A DNA stretch of 64,000 nucleotides, from positions 2,666,001 through 2,730,000 of the forward strand of contig NZ_CP025394.1 in assembly GCF_002943525.1 (NCBI RefSeq). The letters are read 5' to 3'. Under the pieces are notes generated by a model that saw only the letters and a list, made by a program, of their open reading frames with translations, searched no databases and was not told the origin of the DNA. Shown here piece by piece: positions 48,304 through 58,504 of this stretch. Both the position numbers and the translations under genes were made by a program. Source of the stretch: Kitasatospora sp. MMS16-BH015 (GTDB taxonomy: Bacteria; Actinomycetota; Actinomycetes; Streptomycetales; Streptomycetaceae). Within the stretch, counting starts at the first letter, position 1. Each line of letters opens with the position of its first letter.

Positions 48304-50037
48304 GTGCTGATCACAATCCTCCGGGCCAGGCTGGCCCGGTACCAGAAACCGATCATCCTGCTCGTCCTGCTCCAGCTCGTCGCCACCATCGCGGCGCTCT
48401 ACCTCCCCACGCTCAACGCCGACATCATCGACAACGGCGTGGTCAAGGGCGACACCGGATACATCCTGGCCATCGGCGGAGCCATGATCGGGGTGACCGT
48501 CGTCCAGGCGCTCTGCTCCGTCGGCGCCGTCTACTTCGGCTCCCGCACGGCGATGGCCGTCGGGCGCGACCTGCGCGCCGAGGTCTTCGACCGGGTGCAG
48601 AGCTTCTCGGCCCGCGAGCTGGGCCAGTTCGGCGCCCCCTCACTGATCACCCGCACCACCAACGACGTCCAGCAGGTCCAGATGCTCACCCTGATGGGCT
48701 TCAACCTGATGGTCGCCGCGCCGATCATGTGCTTCGGCGGCATCATCATGGCGCTCAACCAGGACGTGCCGCTCTCGGCCCTGCTGCTGGTGGTCGTCCC
48801 GGTGCTCGGCACCGTGGTCACCCTGCTGGTGCACCGGCTGCGCCCGCAGTTCCGCACCATGCAGACCCGGGTCGACAAGGTCAACCGGGTGCTGCGTGAG
48901 CAGATCACCGGCATCCGGGTGATCCGCGCCTTCGTCAAGGACGGCCACGAGCAGGCCCGCTTCGGCGAGGCCAACACCGAGCTCACCGAGGTCTCGCTGC
49001 GGGTCGGCCGGATGCTCGCCTTCATGTTCCCGGCCGTGATGCTGGTGGTGAACGTCTCCAGCGTGGCCGTGATGTGGTTCGGCGGCCAGCGGATCGACAG
49101 CGGCGGGATGCAGATCGGCGCGCTCACCGCCTTCCTCTCCTACCTGATGCAGATCCTGATGAGCGTCATGATGGCCACCTTCATGTTCATGATGGTGCCG
49201 CGCGCCGAGGTCTGCGCCGAGCGCATCCAGGAGGTGCTCGGCACCGAGAGCTCCGTCGTGCCGCCCGGCGCGCCGGTCACCGAGCTGCGCCGGCGCGGCC
49301 ACCTGGAGCTGCGCGGGGTCGACTTCCGCTACCCGGGCGCCGAGGCCTCGGTGCTGCGCGAGATCGACCTGCTGGCCGAGCCCGGCCGCACCACGGCCGT
49401 GATCGGCTCCACCGGCTCCGGCAAGTCCACCCTGCTGGGCCTGGTGCCCCGGCTCTTCGACGCCACCGGCGGCAGCGTGCTGGTGGACGGCGTGGACGTG
49501 CGCGAGCTCTCCCCCGCGCTGCTGGCCGAGACGGTCGGGTTCGTGCCGCAGAAGCCGTACCTGTTCTCCGGTACGGTCGCCAGCAACCTGCGCTACGGCC
49601 GTCCCGACGCCACCGACGAGGAGCTCTGGCACGCGCTGGAGGTGGCCCAGGCCAAGGACTTCGTCGAGAAGCTCGACCTCGGCCTGGAGGCCCCGATCGC
49701 CCAGGGCGGCAGCAACGTCTCCGGCGGCCAGCGCCAGCGCCTGGCCATCGCCCGCGCCCTGGTGCGGCGGCCGGAGATCTACCTGTTCGACGACTCCTTC
49801 TCGGCCCTGGACTACGCGACCGACGCCAGGCTCCGCAAGGCGCTGGCCCGGGAGACCTCCGAGGCCACCGTGGTGATCGTCGCCCAGCGCGTCTCCACCA
49901 TCCGCGACGCCGACCGGATCATCGTGCTCGACGAGGGCGCGGTGGTCGGCAGCGGCACCCACCACGAACTGATGGCCGACAACCCGACGTACCGGGAGAT
50001 CGTGCTCTCCCAGCTCACCGAGCAGGAGGCGGCATGA
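48304..50037 (+). CDS. ABC exporter half-transporter 1 (degenerate ATP site)
   Basis: 577 aa: six-helix exporter domain (about 1-320) and NBD with Walker A GSTGSGKSTLLG, signature NVSGGQRQRLAIARAL, and Walker B IYLFDDSFSALD, which has Asp in place of the catalytic Glu. This is typical for one partner of heterodimeric ABC exporters. GTG 48304 has GAGAG upstream. The stop overlaps the second half-transporter's ATG by four bases (50034-50037), so they are coupled and form the heterodimer. Substrate unknown; lipids, drugs and peptides are usual. Confidence 0.94.
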   Translation: MLITILRARLARYQKPIILLVLLQLVATIAALYLPTLNADIIDNGVVKGDTGYILAIGGAMIGVTVVQALCSVGAVYFGSRTAMAVGRDLRAEVFDRVQSFSARELGQFGAPSLITRTTNDVQQVQMLTLMGFNLMVAAPIMCFGGIIMALNQDVPLSALLLVVVPVLGTVVTLLVHRLRPQFRTMQTRVDKVNRVLREQITGIRVIRAFVKDGHEQARFGEANTELTEVSLRVGRMLAFMFPAVMLVVNVSSVAVMWFGGQRIDSGGMQIGALTAFLSYLMQILMSVMMATFMFMMVPRAEVCAERIQEVLGTESSVVPPGAPVTELRRRGHLELRGVDFRYPGAEASVLREIDLLAEPGRTTAVIGSTGSGKSTLLGLVPRLFDATGGSVLVDGVDVRELSPALLAETVGFVPQKPYLFSGTVASNLRYGRPDATDEELWHALEVAQAKDFVEKLDLGLEAPIAQGGSNVSGGQRQRLAIARALVRRPEIYLFDDSFSALDYATDARLRKALARETSEATVVIVAQRVSTIRDADRIIVLDEGAVVGSGTHHELMADNPTYREIVLSQLTEQEAA

Positions 50038-52085
50038 GCGAGCGCACCGGCGGTGGAGCCGGTCCCTCGAAGGGCGGCCCCGAGCTGTCCAAGGGCGGCC
50101 CCGGGCCGTCCAAGGACGCGCCCAAGGCGCCGTCCGACTCCCAGACCGCCGCGGCCCGCCGCGGCCCGGCCGGCCCCGGCCGGTTCATGGGCGGCCAGGG
50201 CGCCGAGAAGTCGATGGACTTCAAGGGCTCCAGCCGCCGCGTCCTGAAGCTGCTGCGTCCCGAACGCGGCACCCTCTACGGGGTGTTCACCCTCGGCGCG
50301 CTCAGCGTGGCCTGCGCGGTGATCGGCCCGAAGATCCTCGGCCACGCCACCGACCTGATCTTCGCCGGCTACATCGGCAAGCAGCAGCCGGGCGACGTGA
50401 CCAAGCAGCAGGTCATCGAGGGCCTGCGGGCCAGGGGCCAGGGCACCATCGCCGACGTGCTCAACGCGGTGCCCTTCACCCCCGGCCACGGGATGGACTT
50501 CGACGCCATCGGCTCGGTGCTGCTCTGGGTGCTGGCGATCTACGTGGCCTCCGCCGTGCTCGGCATCCTCCAGGGCCGGCTCGCCGCCCGGGTGATCCAG
50601 CGCACCGTCTTCCGGCTCCGCGAGTCGGTGGACGCCAAGCTCTCCCGGCTGCCGCTGAGCTACTTCGACCAGCAGCCGCGCGGCGAGGTGCTCAGCCGCG
50701 TCACCAACGACATCGACAACATCGGCCAGTCGATGCAGCAGTCGATGGGACAGATCGTCAACTCGCTGCTGACCATCGTCGGCGTGCTGGCGATGATGTT
50801 CTGGATCTCCCCGATCCTCGCGGTGATCGCGCTGGTCTCGGTGCCCGCCTCGGTGGTGGTGGCCACCAAGGTCGGCAAGAAGGCGCAGCCGCAGTTCATC
50901 GCCCAGTGGAAGACCACCGGCACGCTGAACGCGCACATCGAGGAGATGTACACCGGCCACGCGCTGGTCAAGGTCTTCGGCCGGCAGAAGGAGGCCGCCG
51001 CGACCTTCGCCAAGGAGAACGAGGAGCTCTACGCCTCCAGCTTCAAGGCGCAGTTCATCTCGGGCATCATCCAGCCCGCGATGATGCTGATCGGCAACCT
51101 CAACTACGTGCTGGTCGCCGTGGTCGGCGGTCTGCGGGTGGCCAGCGGCGCGCTCTCCATCGGTGACGTCCAGGCGTTCATCCAGTACTCGCGCCAGTTC
51201 AGCCAGCCGCTCACCCAGGTGGCCTCGATGGCCAACCTGGTGCAGTCCGGCGTGGCCTCCGCCGAGCGGGTCTTCGAACTCCTCGACGCCCCCGAGCAGT
51301 CCCCCGAGCCGGCCATGCCGGAGCGGCCGGCGGTGCTGCACGGCCGGGTCTCCTTCGAGGACGTCTCCTTCCGGTACGAGCCGGAGAAGCCGCTGATCGA
51401 GGGCCTCTCGCTCAAGGTCGAGCCGGGCCACACGGTGGCCATCGTCGGCCCGACCGGCGCGGGCAAGACCACCATGGTCAACCTGCTGATGCGGTTCTAC
51501 GAGGTCAGCGGCGGCCGGATCACCCTGGACGGAGTGGACGTGGCCGCGATGTCCCGGGAGGACCTGCGCTCGGGCATCGGCATGGTGCTCCAGGACACCT
51601 GGCTGTTCGGCGGCACCATCGCCGAGAACATCGCGTACGGCGCCGAGTCCGCCACCCGCGAGCAGGTGATCGAGGCGGCCAAGGCCGCCCACGTCGACCG
51701 CTTCGTCCGCACCCTTCCCGAGGGCTACGACACCGTGATCGACGACGAGGGCACCGGCGTCAGCGCGGGCGAGAAGCAGCTCATCACCATCGCCCGGGCC
51801 TTCCTCGCCCAGCCCTCCATCCTGGTCCTGGACGAGGCCACCAGCTCGGTCGACACCCGCACCGAGGTGCTCATCCAGCGCGCCATGGCCACCCTGCGCA
51901 CCGGCCGCACCAGCTTCGTCATCGCCCATCGCCTCTCCACCATCCGGGACGCCGACGTCATCCTGGTGATGGAGAACGGCTCGATCGTCGAGCAGGGCTC
52001 CCACGACGAACTGATCGCCGCGGACGGCGCTTACGCCCGCCTCTACCAGGCCCAGTTCGCGGAAGCGGTCGTCGAGGTCGACTGA
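50034..52085 (+). CDS. ABC exporter half-transporter 2 (canonical Walker B)
   Basis: 683 aa. A disordered N-terminus (1-65, GPSKGGPELSKGGPG repeats) precedes the exporter domain and NBD: Walker A GPTGAGKTTMVN, Walker B ILVLDEATSSVD with catalytic Glu, but a divergent signature GVSAGEKQLITIARA in place of LSGGQ. Together with the partner this gives one competent and one degenerate ATP site. A long loop between helices 1 and 2 (about 120-150, KQQPGDVTKQQVIEGLRARG) is also typical of this half. AGGAGG precedes the ATG. It ends just before GC repeat copy B. Confidence 0.94.
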   Translation: MSERTGGGAGPSKGGPELSKGGPGPSKDAPKAPSDSQTAAARRGPAGPGRFMGGQGAEKSMDFKGSSRRVLKLLRPERGTLYGVFTLGALSVACAVIGPKILGHATDLIFAGYIGKQQPGDVTKQQVIEGLRARGQGTIADVLNAVPFTPGHGMDFDAIGSVLLWVLAIYVASAVLGILQGRLAARVIQRTVFRLRESVDAKLSRLPLSYFDQQPRGEVLSRVTNDIDNIGQSMQQSMGQIVNSLLTIVGVLAMMFWISPILAVIALVSVPASVVVATKVGKKAQPQFIAQWKTTGTLNAHIEEMYTGHALVKVFGRQKEAAATFAKENEELYASSFKAQFISGIIQPAMMLIGNLNYVLVAVVGGLRVASGALSIGDVQAFIQYSRQFSQPLTQVASMANLVQSGVASAERVFELLDAPEQSPEPAMPERPAVLHGRVSFEDVSFRYEPEKPLIEGLSLKVEPGHTVAIVGPTGAGKTTMVNLLMRFYEVSGGRITLDGVDVAAMSREDLRSGIGMVLQDTWLFGGTIAENIAYGAESATREQVIEAAKAAHVDRFVRTLPEGYDTVIDDEGTGVSAGEKQLITIARAFLAQPSILVLDEATSSVDTRTEVLIQRAMATLRTGRTSFVIAHRLSTIRDADVILVMENGSIVEQGSHDELIAADGAYARLYQAQFAEAVVEVD

Positions 52086-52093
52086 GCAACCAT

Positions 52094-52260
52094 CAGGGGC
52101 GCGGGGAACGGCGCGGCCAACCCTGCACTCTGAAGGTGTCTTACGCAGATGCCCACTTGCACTATCCGATGAGGGTGCAAGTGGGCATCTGTGCATCAGT
52201 GCACGGCCTGCTTCTCCCGCCCTCGCGCACGCAGTTGATCAGCAGAGCCCCGCGCCCCTG
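52094..52260. repeat. Dispersed GC repeat, long copy (B)
   Basis: Left arm CAGGGGCGCGGGGAACGGCG (from 52094), right arm ends CCCCGCGCCCCTG (to 52260) with an extra GATCAGCAGAG breaking it. The nested hairpin is a perfect 17-bp stem (CAGATGCCCACTTGCAC 52146-52162 / 52175-52191) with the 12-nt loop TATCCGATGAGG. It lies between convergent ABC and MFS genes and encodes the last 21 or so residues of the MFS protein. Confidence 0.85.
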
Positions 52261-53494
52261 ATGGCTGGACCCTGACCGCATCCTCCGGCAGGTGCTTCTC
52301 CAGCGTCAGCAACAACAGCGCCCCCGCCGCCACCGCGGCGGCCAGCACAAGCCAGGGCAGCCGCCCGTCCAGCGCCATCAGCCCGGTGAAGAGCGAGGGC
52401 GCGATCGCCGCCGAGAGCGACCAGGAGAGCTGGTAGGTGGCCATGTACCGCCCGCGCAGGGCCGGCGGGGCCGCCGCCGTGACCAGGGCCGAGGCGGCGG
52501 GGTTGTGCACCACCTCGCCGAGGGTGGCGAGCACCACCGCCCCGAGCACCCCGGCCGTCACCAGACCCGAACCGGGTGCCGCCAGCCCGAGCGCCGCGTC
52601 CGCCACGAACGCCACCGCGAACAGCCCCGCCCCAGTGGCCGCCGCCCGGTTGCGGCTGCCGAACCGGGCCACCAGCCGTCCGGCCGGCACCCCGAGGCCC
52701 GCGCACAGGACCGTGTTGACCGCGAAGGCGACACCGGTGAGCGACTGCGGCTCCCGCAGCACCTCGGTCAGGTAGACCGGCAGCAGCACCGAGAGCGCCG
52801 CGTACCCGTGCGAGATCAGGAGGTTGGCGGCGCTCAGGCCGAGGACCGGCCGGTCCGCCAGCACCGCCCGGTACCCGATCTGCGGGGCCCCGCCCTTGTT
52901 CGGGACGGCCCGCGGCGCACCGTTCTCCGGCACGCCCCAGGCCAGCACCCCGGCCACGAAGAAGCTCGCCGCGTTCACCAGCGCCGCGACGGTGTACCCC
53001 GTCCCGCCCGCGTAGCCGACCAGCAGCGCGGCCAGCAGGCTGCCCGCGCCGAGCCCGCCGTTGACCAGGCTGCGGCCGAGCGCGTTCAGCCGCTCCAGGT
53101 CGGCGCCCGAGACCAGCTCGCCGATCCGGGCCTGCTGGGCCGCCGGGAAGCCCCGGGTGGCCCCTGCGGCGACCAGCGAGACCAGGAAGAAGGCGGCCAG
53201 CGAACCCGAGAACGGGTACGCCAGGAAGGCCAGCCCGCGCACCAGGTAGAGCGCGAGCTGCACCCGCCGGGCGCCGTAGTGGTCCACCAGCGAACCGACC
53301 ACCGGCAGCGCGGCCATCCCGGCCAGGCCGGTGATCGTGAGCACCAGGCCGATCACCGGCAGCGGGAGGTCGGTGACGTGACGGAAGAAGACGATCGTGA
53401 AGGGCACGTACATGCCGTTGCCGACGGCATCGACGGCCATACCGGTGAGCAGCCGGCCCTCGCCGGGGAAGCGGCGACGCTGATTCGAACGCAT
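52196..53494 (-). CDS. MFS transporter with repeat-derived C-terminus
   Basis: 432 aa, about 12 helices. N-terminal RRFPGEGRLLTGMAVDAVGN is followed by PFTIVFFRHVTDLPLPVIGL; the loop between helices 2 and 3 has GSLVDHYGARRVQLALYLV, and later ARFGSRNRAAAT. This is the family of actinobacterial drug/sugar efflux MFS proteins often paired with MarR regulators. The last 21 or so residues (from SGARGSADQLRARG) and the stop lie inside repeat B (52094-52260), so the C-terminus is probably new. ATG 53494. It is divergent from marR and probably regulated by it. Confidence 0.9.
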   Translation of the reverse strand: MRSNQRRRFPGEGRLLTGMAVDAVGNGMYVPFTIVFFRHVTDLPLPVIGLVLTITGLAGMAALPVVGSLVDHYGARRVQLALYLVRGLAFLAYPFSGSLAAFFLVSLVAAGATRGFPAAQQARIGELVSGADLERLNALGRSLVNGGLGAGSLLAALLVGYAGGTGYTVAALVNAASFFVAGVLAWGVPENGAPRAVPNKGGAPQIGYRAVLADRPVLGLSAANLLISHGYAALSVLLPVYLTEVLREPQSLTGVAFAVNTVLCAGLGVPAGRLVARFGSRNRAAATGAGLFAVAFVADAALGLAAPGSGLVTAGVLGAVVLATLGEVVHNPAASALVTAAAPPALRGRYMATYQLSWSLSAAIAPSLFTGLMALDGRLPWLVLAAAVAAGALLLLTLEKHLPEDAVRVQPSGARGSADQLRARGREKQAVH

Positions 53495-53496
53495 GT

Positions 53497-53516
53497 AAGT
53501 AACTTAGCATCAAGTT
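53497..53516. promoter_or_regulatory. Candidate MarR operator, marR/MFS divergent promoter
   Basis: AAGT-A-ACTT (53497-53505) and AACTT-AGCATC-AAGTT (53501-53516), then a TAAGCTACTT variant about 20 bp on. This AT-rich, palindromic cluster lies in the 74-bp gap between two divergent starts. Confidence 0.5.
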
Positions 53517-53568
53517 AATTATTTGTAAGCTACTTTCTCGCAAGCGACCACCATGCGAGACTTCTCCC

Positions 53569-54108
53569 ATGAGCACTCCTCCCGCAGACCCCTCGCCCGC
53601 AGGTCCCTCACCCGCCAGTGGCGACCCGGACGCGGTGGACGTCATCACCGCCCAGTGGCAGCGCGTCCGCCCGGACCTGGAGACGGCGGCGATGGCCACC
53701 TTCGGCCGGGTCTACCGCCTCGCCAAGGCGGTCGGCGACCGCACCGAGCGGGCCTACGCGGCGTACGGCATCGGCCGGGGCGAGTTCGACGTGCTCGCCA
53801 CGCTGCGCCGCTCCGGCGAGCCCTACACGCTCTCGCCCCGCGAGCTCACCGCCACCCTGATGCTCACCACCGGCGGCATGACCGGCCGGCTCGACAAGCT
53901 GGAGAAGGCCGAGCTGCTCACCCGCTCCCCCGACCCCACCGACCGCCGCGCCCTGCGCGTCACCCTCACCCCGGCCGGCCTCGACCTGATCGACCAGGCG
54001 GTCGGCGCCGGCCTGGTCGCCCAGCAGGCCGTCCTCGACGGCCTCACCCCGGCCGAGGTCGAGACCCTCAACGACCTGCTCCGCCGCCTGCTCACGGCGG
54101 CCTCCTGA
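53569..54108 (+). CDS. MarR-family regulator
   Basis: 179-aa winged-helix repressor. A Pro/Ala-rich tail (1-20) precedes the dimerisation helix, then RGEFDVLATLRRSGEPYTLS, LMLTTGGMTGRLDKLEKAEL (recognition helix) and DRRALRVTLTPAGLDLID (wing). The start has no clean ribosome binding site and the -10 region is AT-rich. It is divergent from an MFS transporter and probably represses it and itself, releasing DNA when a small ligand binds. Confidence 0.92.
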   Translation: MSTPPADPSPAGPSPASGDPDAVDVITAQWQRVRPDLETAAMATFGRVYRLAKAVGDRTERAYAAYGIGRGEFDVLATLRRSGEPYTLSPRELTATLMLTTGGMTGRLDKLEKAELLTRSPDPTDRRALRVTLTPAGLDLIDQAVGAGLVAQQAVLDGLTPAEVETLNDLLRRLLTAAS

Positions 54109-54141
54109 AGACCGCCCCGGCACCTCGGCCCGGGCACGCGA

Positions 54142-54177
54142 AAGGACCCGGAGCGATCCGCATCGCTCCGGGCCCTT
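54142..54177. terminator. Bidirectional terminator between marR and lepA
   Basis: CCCGGAGCGAT (54147-54157) and its complement (54162-54172) around a 4-nt loop, extended by AAGG/CCTT outside one mismatch. It lies between convergent genes. Confidence 0.88.
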
Positions 54178-54208
54178 CCCCTGCTACTACCTCTGCCTCA
54201 CCGTCGGA

Positions 54209-56080
<1,872 letters not shown>

Positions 56081-56386
56081 CTTGGTCCGATTCTCCGTGG
56101 GTCCGGGGGCCGGGAGCCGGGTCAGTTGACCGGAATGGTCACTTGATCGGGTGCCCGGAGACCGGACGTTCTCGTCCGATCGACATGGTTCCGCCCATTC
56201 TCCCACGACCGGCGAGCGGCTCGCCGGTCAGCTCTCCACACCCGTTCTCCGCACCCGCCCTCCGCCTCCTCGTTCTCGCTCGTCCCCGGCCGCTCCCGGC
56301 CGTTCCGCCCTCCGCACACGCTCTCCACCTCCCCTTCGCCGGGCGCGCCTTCTCCCGGGCGGCGGGATCGGCGAGGATCACGTCCC
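56081..56386. other. Divergent lepA / monooxygenase promoter region
   Basis: About 300 bp. The left end carries the lepA leader, the right end the start site of the monooxygenase gene. It is pyrimidine-rich on the plus strand at about 56260-56345. No gene or strong hairpin seen. Confidence 0.45.
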
Positions 56387-56692
56387 ATGATTCTCGAGAA
56401 CGCCATCCTCGACGTCGTCCCCGGCCAGGAGGACGCCTTCCTGGCCGCCTTCGCCCAGGCCAGGCCGCTGATCGCCAAGCAGCACGGCTTCCGCTCGCTC
56501 GCGCTGCGGCGCTGCCTCGACGAGGGCCAGGGCTCCCGCTTCCTGCTCCAGGTCGAGTGGGAGACGCTGGCCGACCACACCGAGGGCTTCCGCAACTCGC
56601 CCGAGTACCAGGAGTGGCGGGCCCTGCTGCACCACTTCTACTCGCCCTTCCCGGTGGTCGAGCACTACGGCGAACCGGTGCTGCGGGATTAG
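56387..56692 (+). CDS. Antibiotic-biosynthesis-monooxygenase-fold (ABM) protein
   Basis: 101 aa, dimeric ferredoxin-like fold: MILENAILDVVPGQEDAFLA, then GFRSLALRRCLDEGQGSRFL, LQVEWETLADHTEGFRNSPE and YSPFPVVEHYGEPVL. The conserved His/Asn/Trp pattern of cofactor-independent oxygenases is partly present, so it may be an oxygenase or a heme-degrading or signalling relative. The ATG start has GGCGAGGATC upstream. No pathway neighbours suggest a substrate. Confidence 0.8.
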   Translation: MILENAILDVVPGQEDAFLAAFAQARPLIAKQHGFRSLALRRCLDEGQGSRFLLQVEWETLADHTEGFRNSPEYQEWRALLHHFYSPFPVVEHYGEPVLRD

Positions 56693-56708
56693 CCGGGGGC
56701 CGGCCGGT

Positions 56709-56738
56709 TTGGGGCCGCTCGGGCTCCCCTGGTAGCGT
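56709..56738 (+). promoter_or_regulatory. Candidate rpsT promoter
   Basis: TTGGGG (56709-56714), 18-nt spacer and TAGCGT (56733-56738) lie about 100 bp upstream of rpsT, giving a long 5' leader. Confidence 0.5.
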
Positions 56739-56836
56739 GGGGCGCTGCACCTGGTTTCGGCATGCCCTCTCAGCACGCCCGGGGCCGCCGGTGCAGCCCG
56801 TTCATTCAGACCCGTTTCACAGACTGAGGCTATTTC

Positions 56837-57097
56837 GTGGCGAACATCAAGTCCCAGATCAAGCGCAACAAGACCAACGAGAAGGCGCGCCTGCGCAACA
56901 AGGCCGTCAAGTCCTCGCTGAAGACCGCCCTCCGCAAGGCCCGTGAGGCCGCTGCCGCCGGCGAGACCGAGAAGGCCACCGTGCTGGCCCGCGAGGCCTC
57001 CAAGGCCCTCGACAAGGCCGCCAGCAAGGGCATCATCCACAAGAACCAGGCCGCCAACAAGAAGTCCGCGATCACCAAGATCGCGACCGCTGCCTGA
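56837..57097 (+). CDS. rpsT: 30S ribosomal protein S20
   Basis: 86-aa basic, helical protein that binds 16S rRNA in the lower body of the 30S subunit. It begins [20 protein letters not shown] after the initiator and shows the family's Lys/Ala-rich helices ([20 protein letters not shown]) and [19 protein letters not shown]. Start is GTG at 56837, with CTGAGG upstream. It is transcribed alone, with a terminator 185 bp downstream of the stop. Confidence 0.97.
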   Translation: MANIKSQIKRNKTNEKARLRNKAVKSSLKTALRKAREAAAAGETEKATVLAREASKALDKAASKGIIHKNQAANKKSAITKIATAA

Positions 57098-57484
57098 TTC
57101 GGTCCTTCCCGGACCTGTCGGTGACGGCGGCCCTCTACCCGCCCTGCCGACACCCCCTCAGGTCAGCCCGGCCCTCTACCCGGAGACCTGAGGCACACGG
57201 ACTCTCCGTGCCGCACGCGGCCTGCGTTCGCCACGCCCATCGTCTCCGAACGGTGGTCCACTGGCCGCAGCGGTAAGCCTCAGAGGCCCCCAGTACTCCA
57301 CTGGGGGCCTCTTGCTTTTCCCCTCCGCCTCGCGCCATCCTGCTTTCCCCTTGTGCGGCTTGGCCCCGTTCACCCTTGGGTAGGTCAGCCGGGTGACGCG
57401 CCGGGCTCCTCACGTTCCGTACCCATCCGGTCACCGATAGGGTTCGCTGGTCAGCTCGGCACAGCCAGTTGGGGGCTCAGCAGC
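57098..57484. other. Long rpsT 3' region with two hairpins
   Basis: Between rpsT and the next gene there are nearly 390 bp. A 9-bp stem lies at 57156-57193 (CCTCAGGTC / GACCTGAGG, 20-nt loop), then the strong terminator at 57283-57311. I did not find a tRNA or protein gene in between. The right end is the promoter region of the following gene. Confidence 0.5.
57283..57311 (+). terminator. Rho-independent terminator downstream of rpsT
   Basis: Perfect 12-bp stem (GAGGCCCCCAGT 57283-57294 / 57300-57311), 5-nt loop, followed by TTGCTTTTCCC. Confidence 0.92.
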
Positions 57485-58282
57485 ATGTCGACACCGACGG
57501 ACACCGGCTCCTCCGCATCGGTGCCCGGCACGCCCGCCTCGTACGGCGCCTTCCCCGGGCCCACGTCCTCCTTCGGCCCGCCGCTACCGCCCGCGCCGCC
57601 CACGCCGCCCACACCCACGCCGCGGCCGGCCCGGATCACCCGGCGGGGTCTGTTCTGGGCCCTCGGCGGAGCCGTGGTCGCCTCGGCGGTCTGGGCCACG
57701 GCCGTGCTCACCGTGCCCGATCTGGTCACCCCCACCCACCAGGTGCCGGATTCGCACGGCTACCACCTCGTCCCCGACCTCTGCGCGGCGGCCCGCTTCA
57801 ACCGCTTCAGCCAGCTCTACCCCGCGCAGTCCGGCCAGCCATACCACTACACGACCCGGCACCCGGCGCTGGACGACATGTACTGCAGCGAGTACCTGAA
57901 GAAGAGCCCCGGCGACACCGAGTACTACTCGCTCTACCTGGAGGCCCAGCTCCACAAGGAGATGGACCCCGCCCCGGAGTTCGCCGCCCAGAAGGAGAGC
58001 CTGCGCCAGCGCAGGTACCAGATCACCGAGGTCCCCGCCCTCGGCAACGAGGCCTACGTCGGCTTCCTCGACGACCCCAGCACCTCGGACCGCACCTGGC
58101 ACTACCTCACCCAGGTCATCTACGTCCGCGACGGCGGCCTCACCTACTACCTGAGCTGGTCCGGCTCCTACCAGGACGGCCACTCCGCCCCGCCCGACCG
58201 CGACAGCATCCGCCAGGCGCTGATGATGGACACCCGCGACGTCCTCCGGGCCCTCGGCCCGACCGTCCCCGCGAACCTCTAG
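57485..58282 (+). CDS. Membrane-anchored protein of unknown function
   Basis: 265 aa. A Pro/Ser/Thr-rich cytoplasmic N-terminus (1-55), then a basic stretch and one membrane helix (about 58-80, RRGLFWALGGAVVASAVWAT), and a soluble extracytoplasmic domain with LVPDLCAAARFNRFSQLYPA, DDMYCSEYLKKSPG and many Tyr. The two Cys could form a disulfide. ATG 57485 is preceded by TTGGGGG. No family recognised; the length and layout are those of Streptomyces anchored proteins. Confidence 0.7.
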   Translation: MSTPTDTGSSASVPGTPASYGAFPGPTSSFGPPLPPAPPTPPTPTPRPARITRRGLFWALGGAVVASAVWATAVLTVPDLVTPTHQVPDSHGYHLVPDLCAAARFNRFSQLYPAQSGQPYHYTTRHPALDDMYCSEYLKKSPGDTEYYSLYLEAQLHKEMDPAPEFAAQKESLRQRRYQITEVPALGNEAYVGFLDDPSTSDRTWHYLTQVIYVRDGGLTYYLSWSGSYQDGHSAPPDRDSIRQALMMDTRDVLRALGPTVPANL

Positions 58283-58310
58283 CCCCGGGGCAGCGGGGCC
58301 GGTGCAGGGT

Positions 58311-58377
58311 CGGGAGCGGCCACCGATCGGAAGCGGCCACTGATCGGGAGCAGCCGCCGTTGGGAGCGGCCACTGAT
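58311..58377. repeat. 17-bp tandem repeat
   Basis: Four imperfect units with the consensus CGGGAGCGGCCACTGAT (58311, 58328, 58345, 58361) lie between convergent genes. Confidence 0.8.
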
Positions 58378-58419
58378 CGGGCTCCGCTCCCAGTCGGCTC
58401 TGCACCGCCCAGGGTGCGA

Positions 58420-58489
58420 GGGGCTGCGCGGGGCAACCGGGCTGCAGGCCCGGCCCGTGGGCGGCTGGGCGCGCCGTTCCCCGCGCCCC
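58420..58489. repeat. Dispersed GC repeat, diverged copy (D)
   Basis: Left arm GGGGCTGCGCGGGGCAAC (58420-58437), right arm GTTCCCCGCGCCCC (58476-58489): the same family as the elements at 19784, 37250 and 52094, with an insertion in the left arm. It again lies between convergent genes, here the anchored protein and holA. Confidence 0.7.
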
Positions 58490-58504
58490 GATCGGCTCGC
58501 GTCG

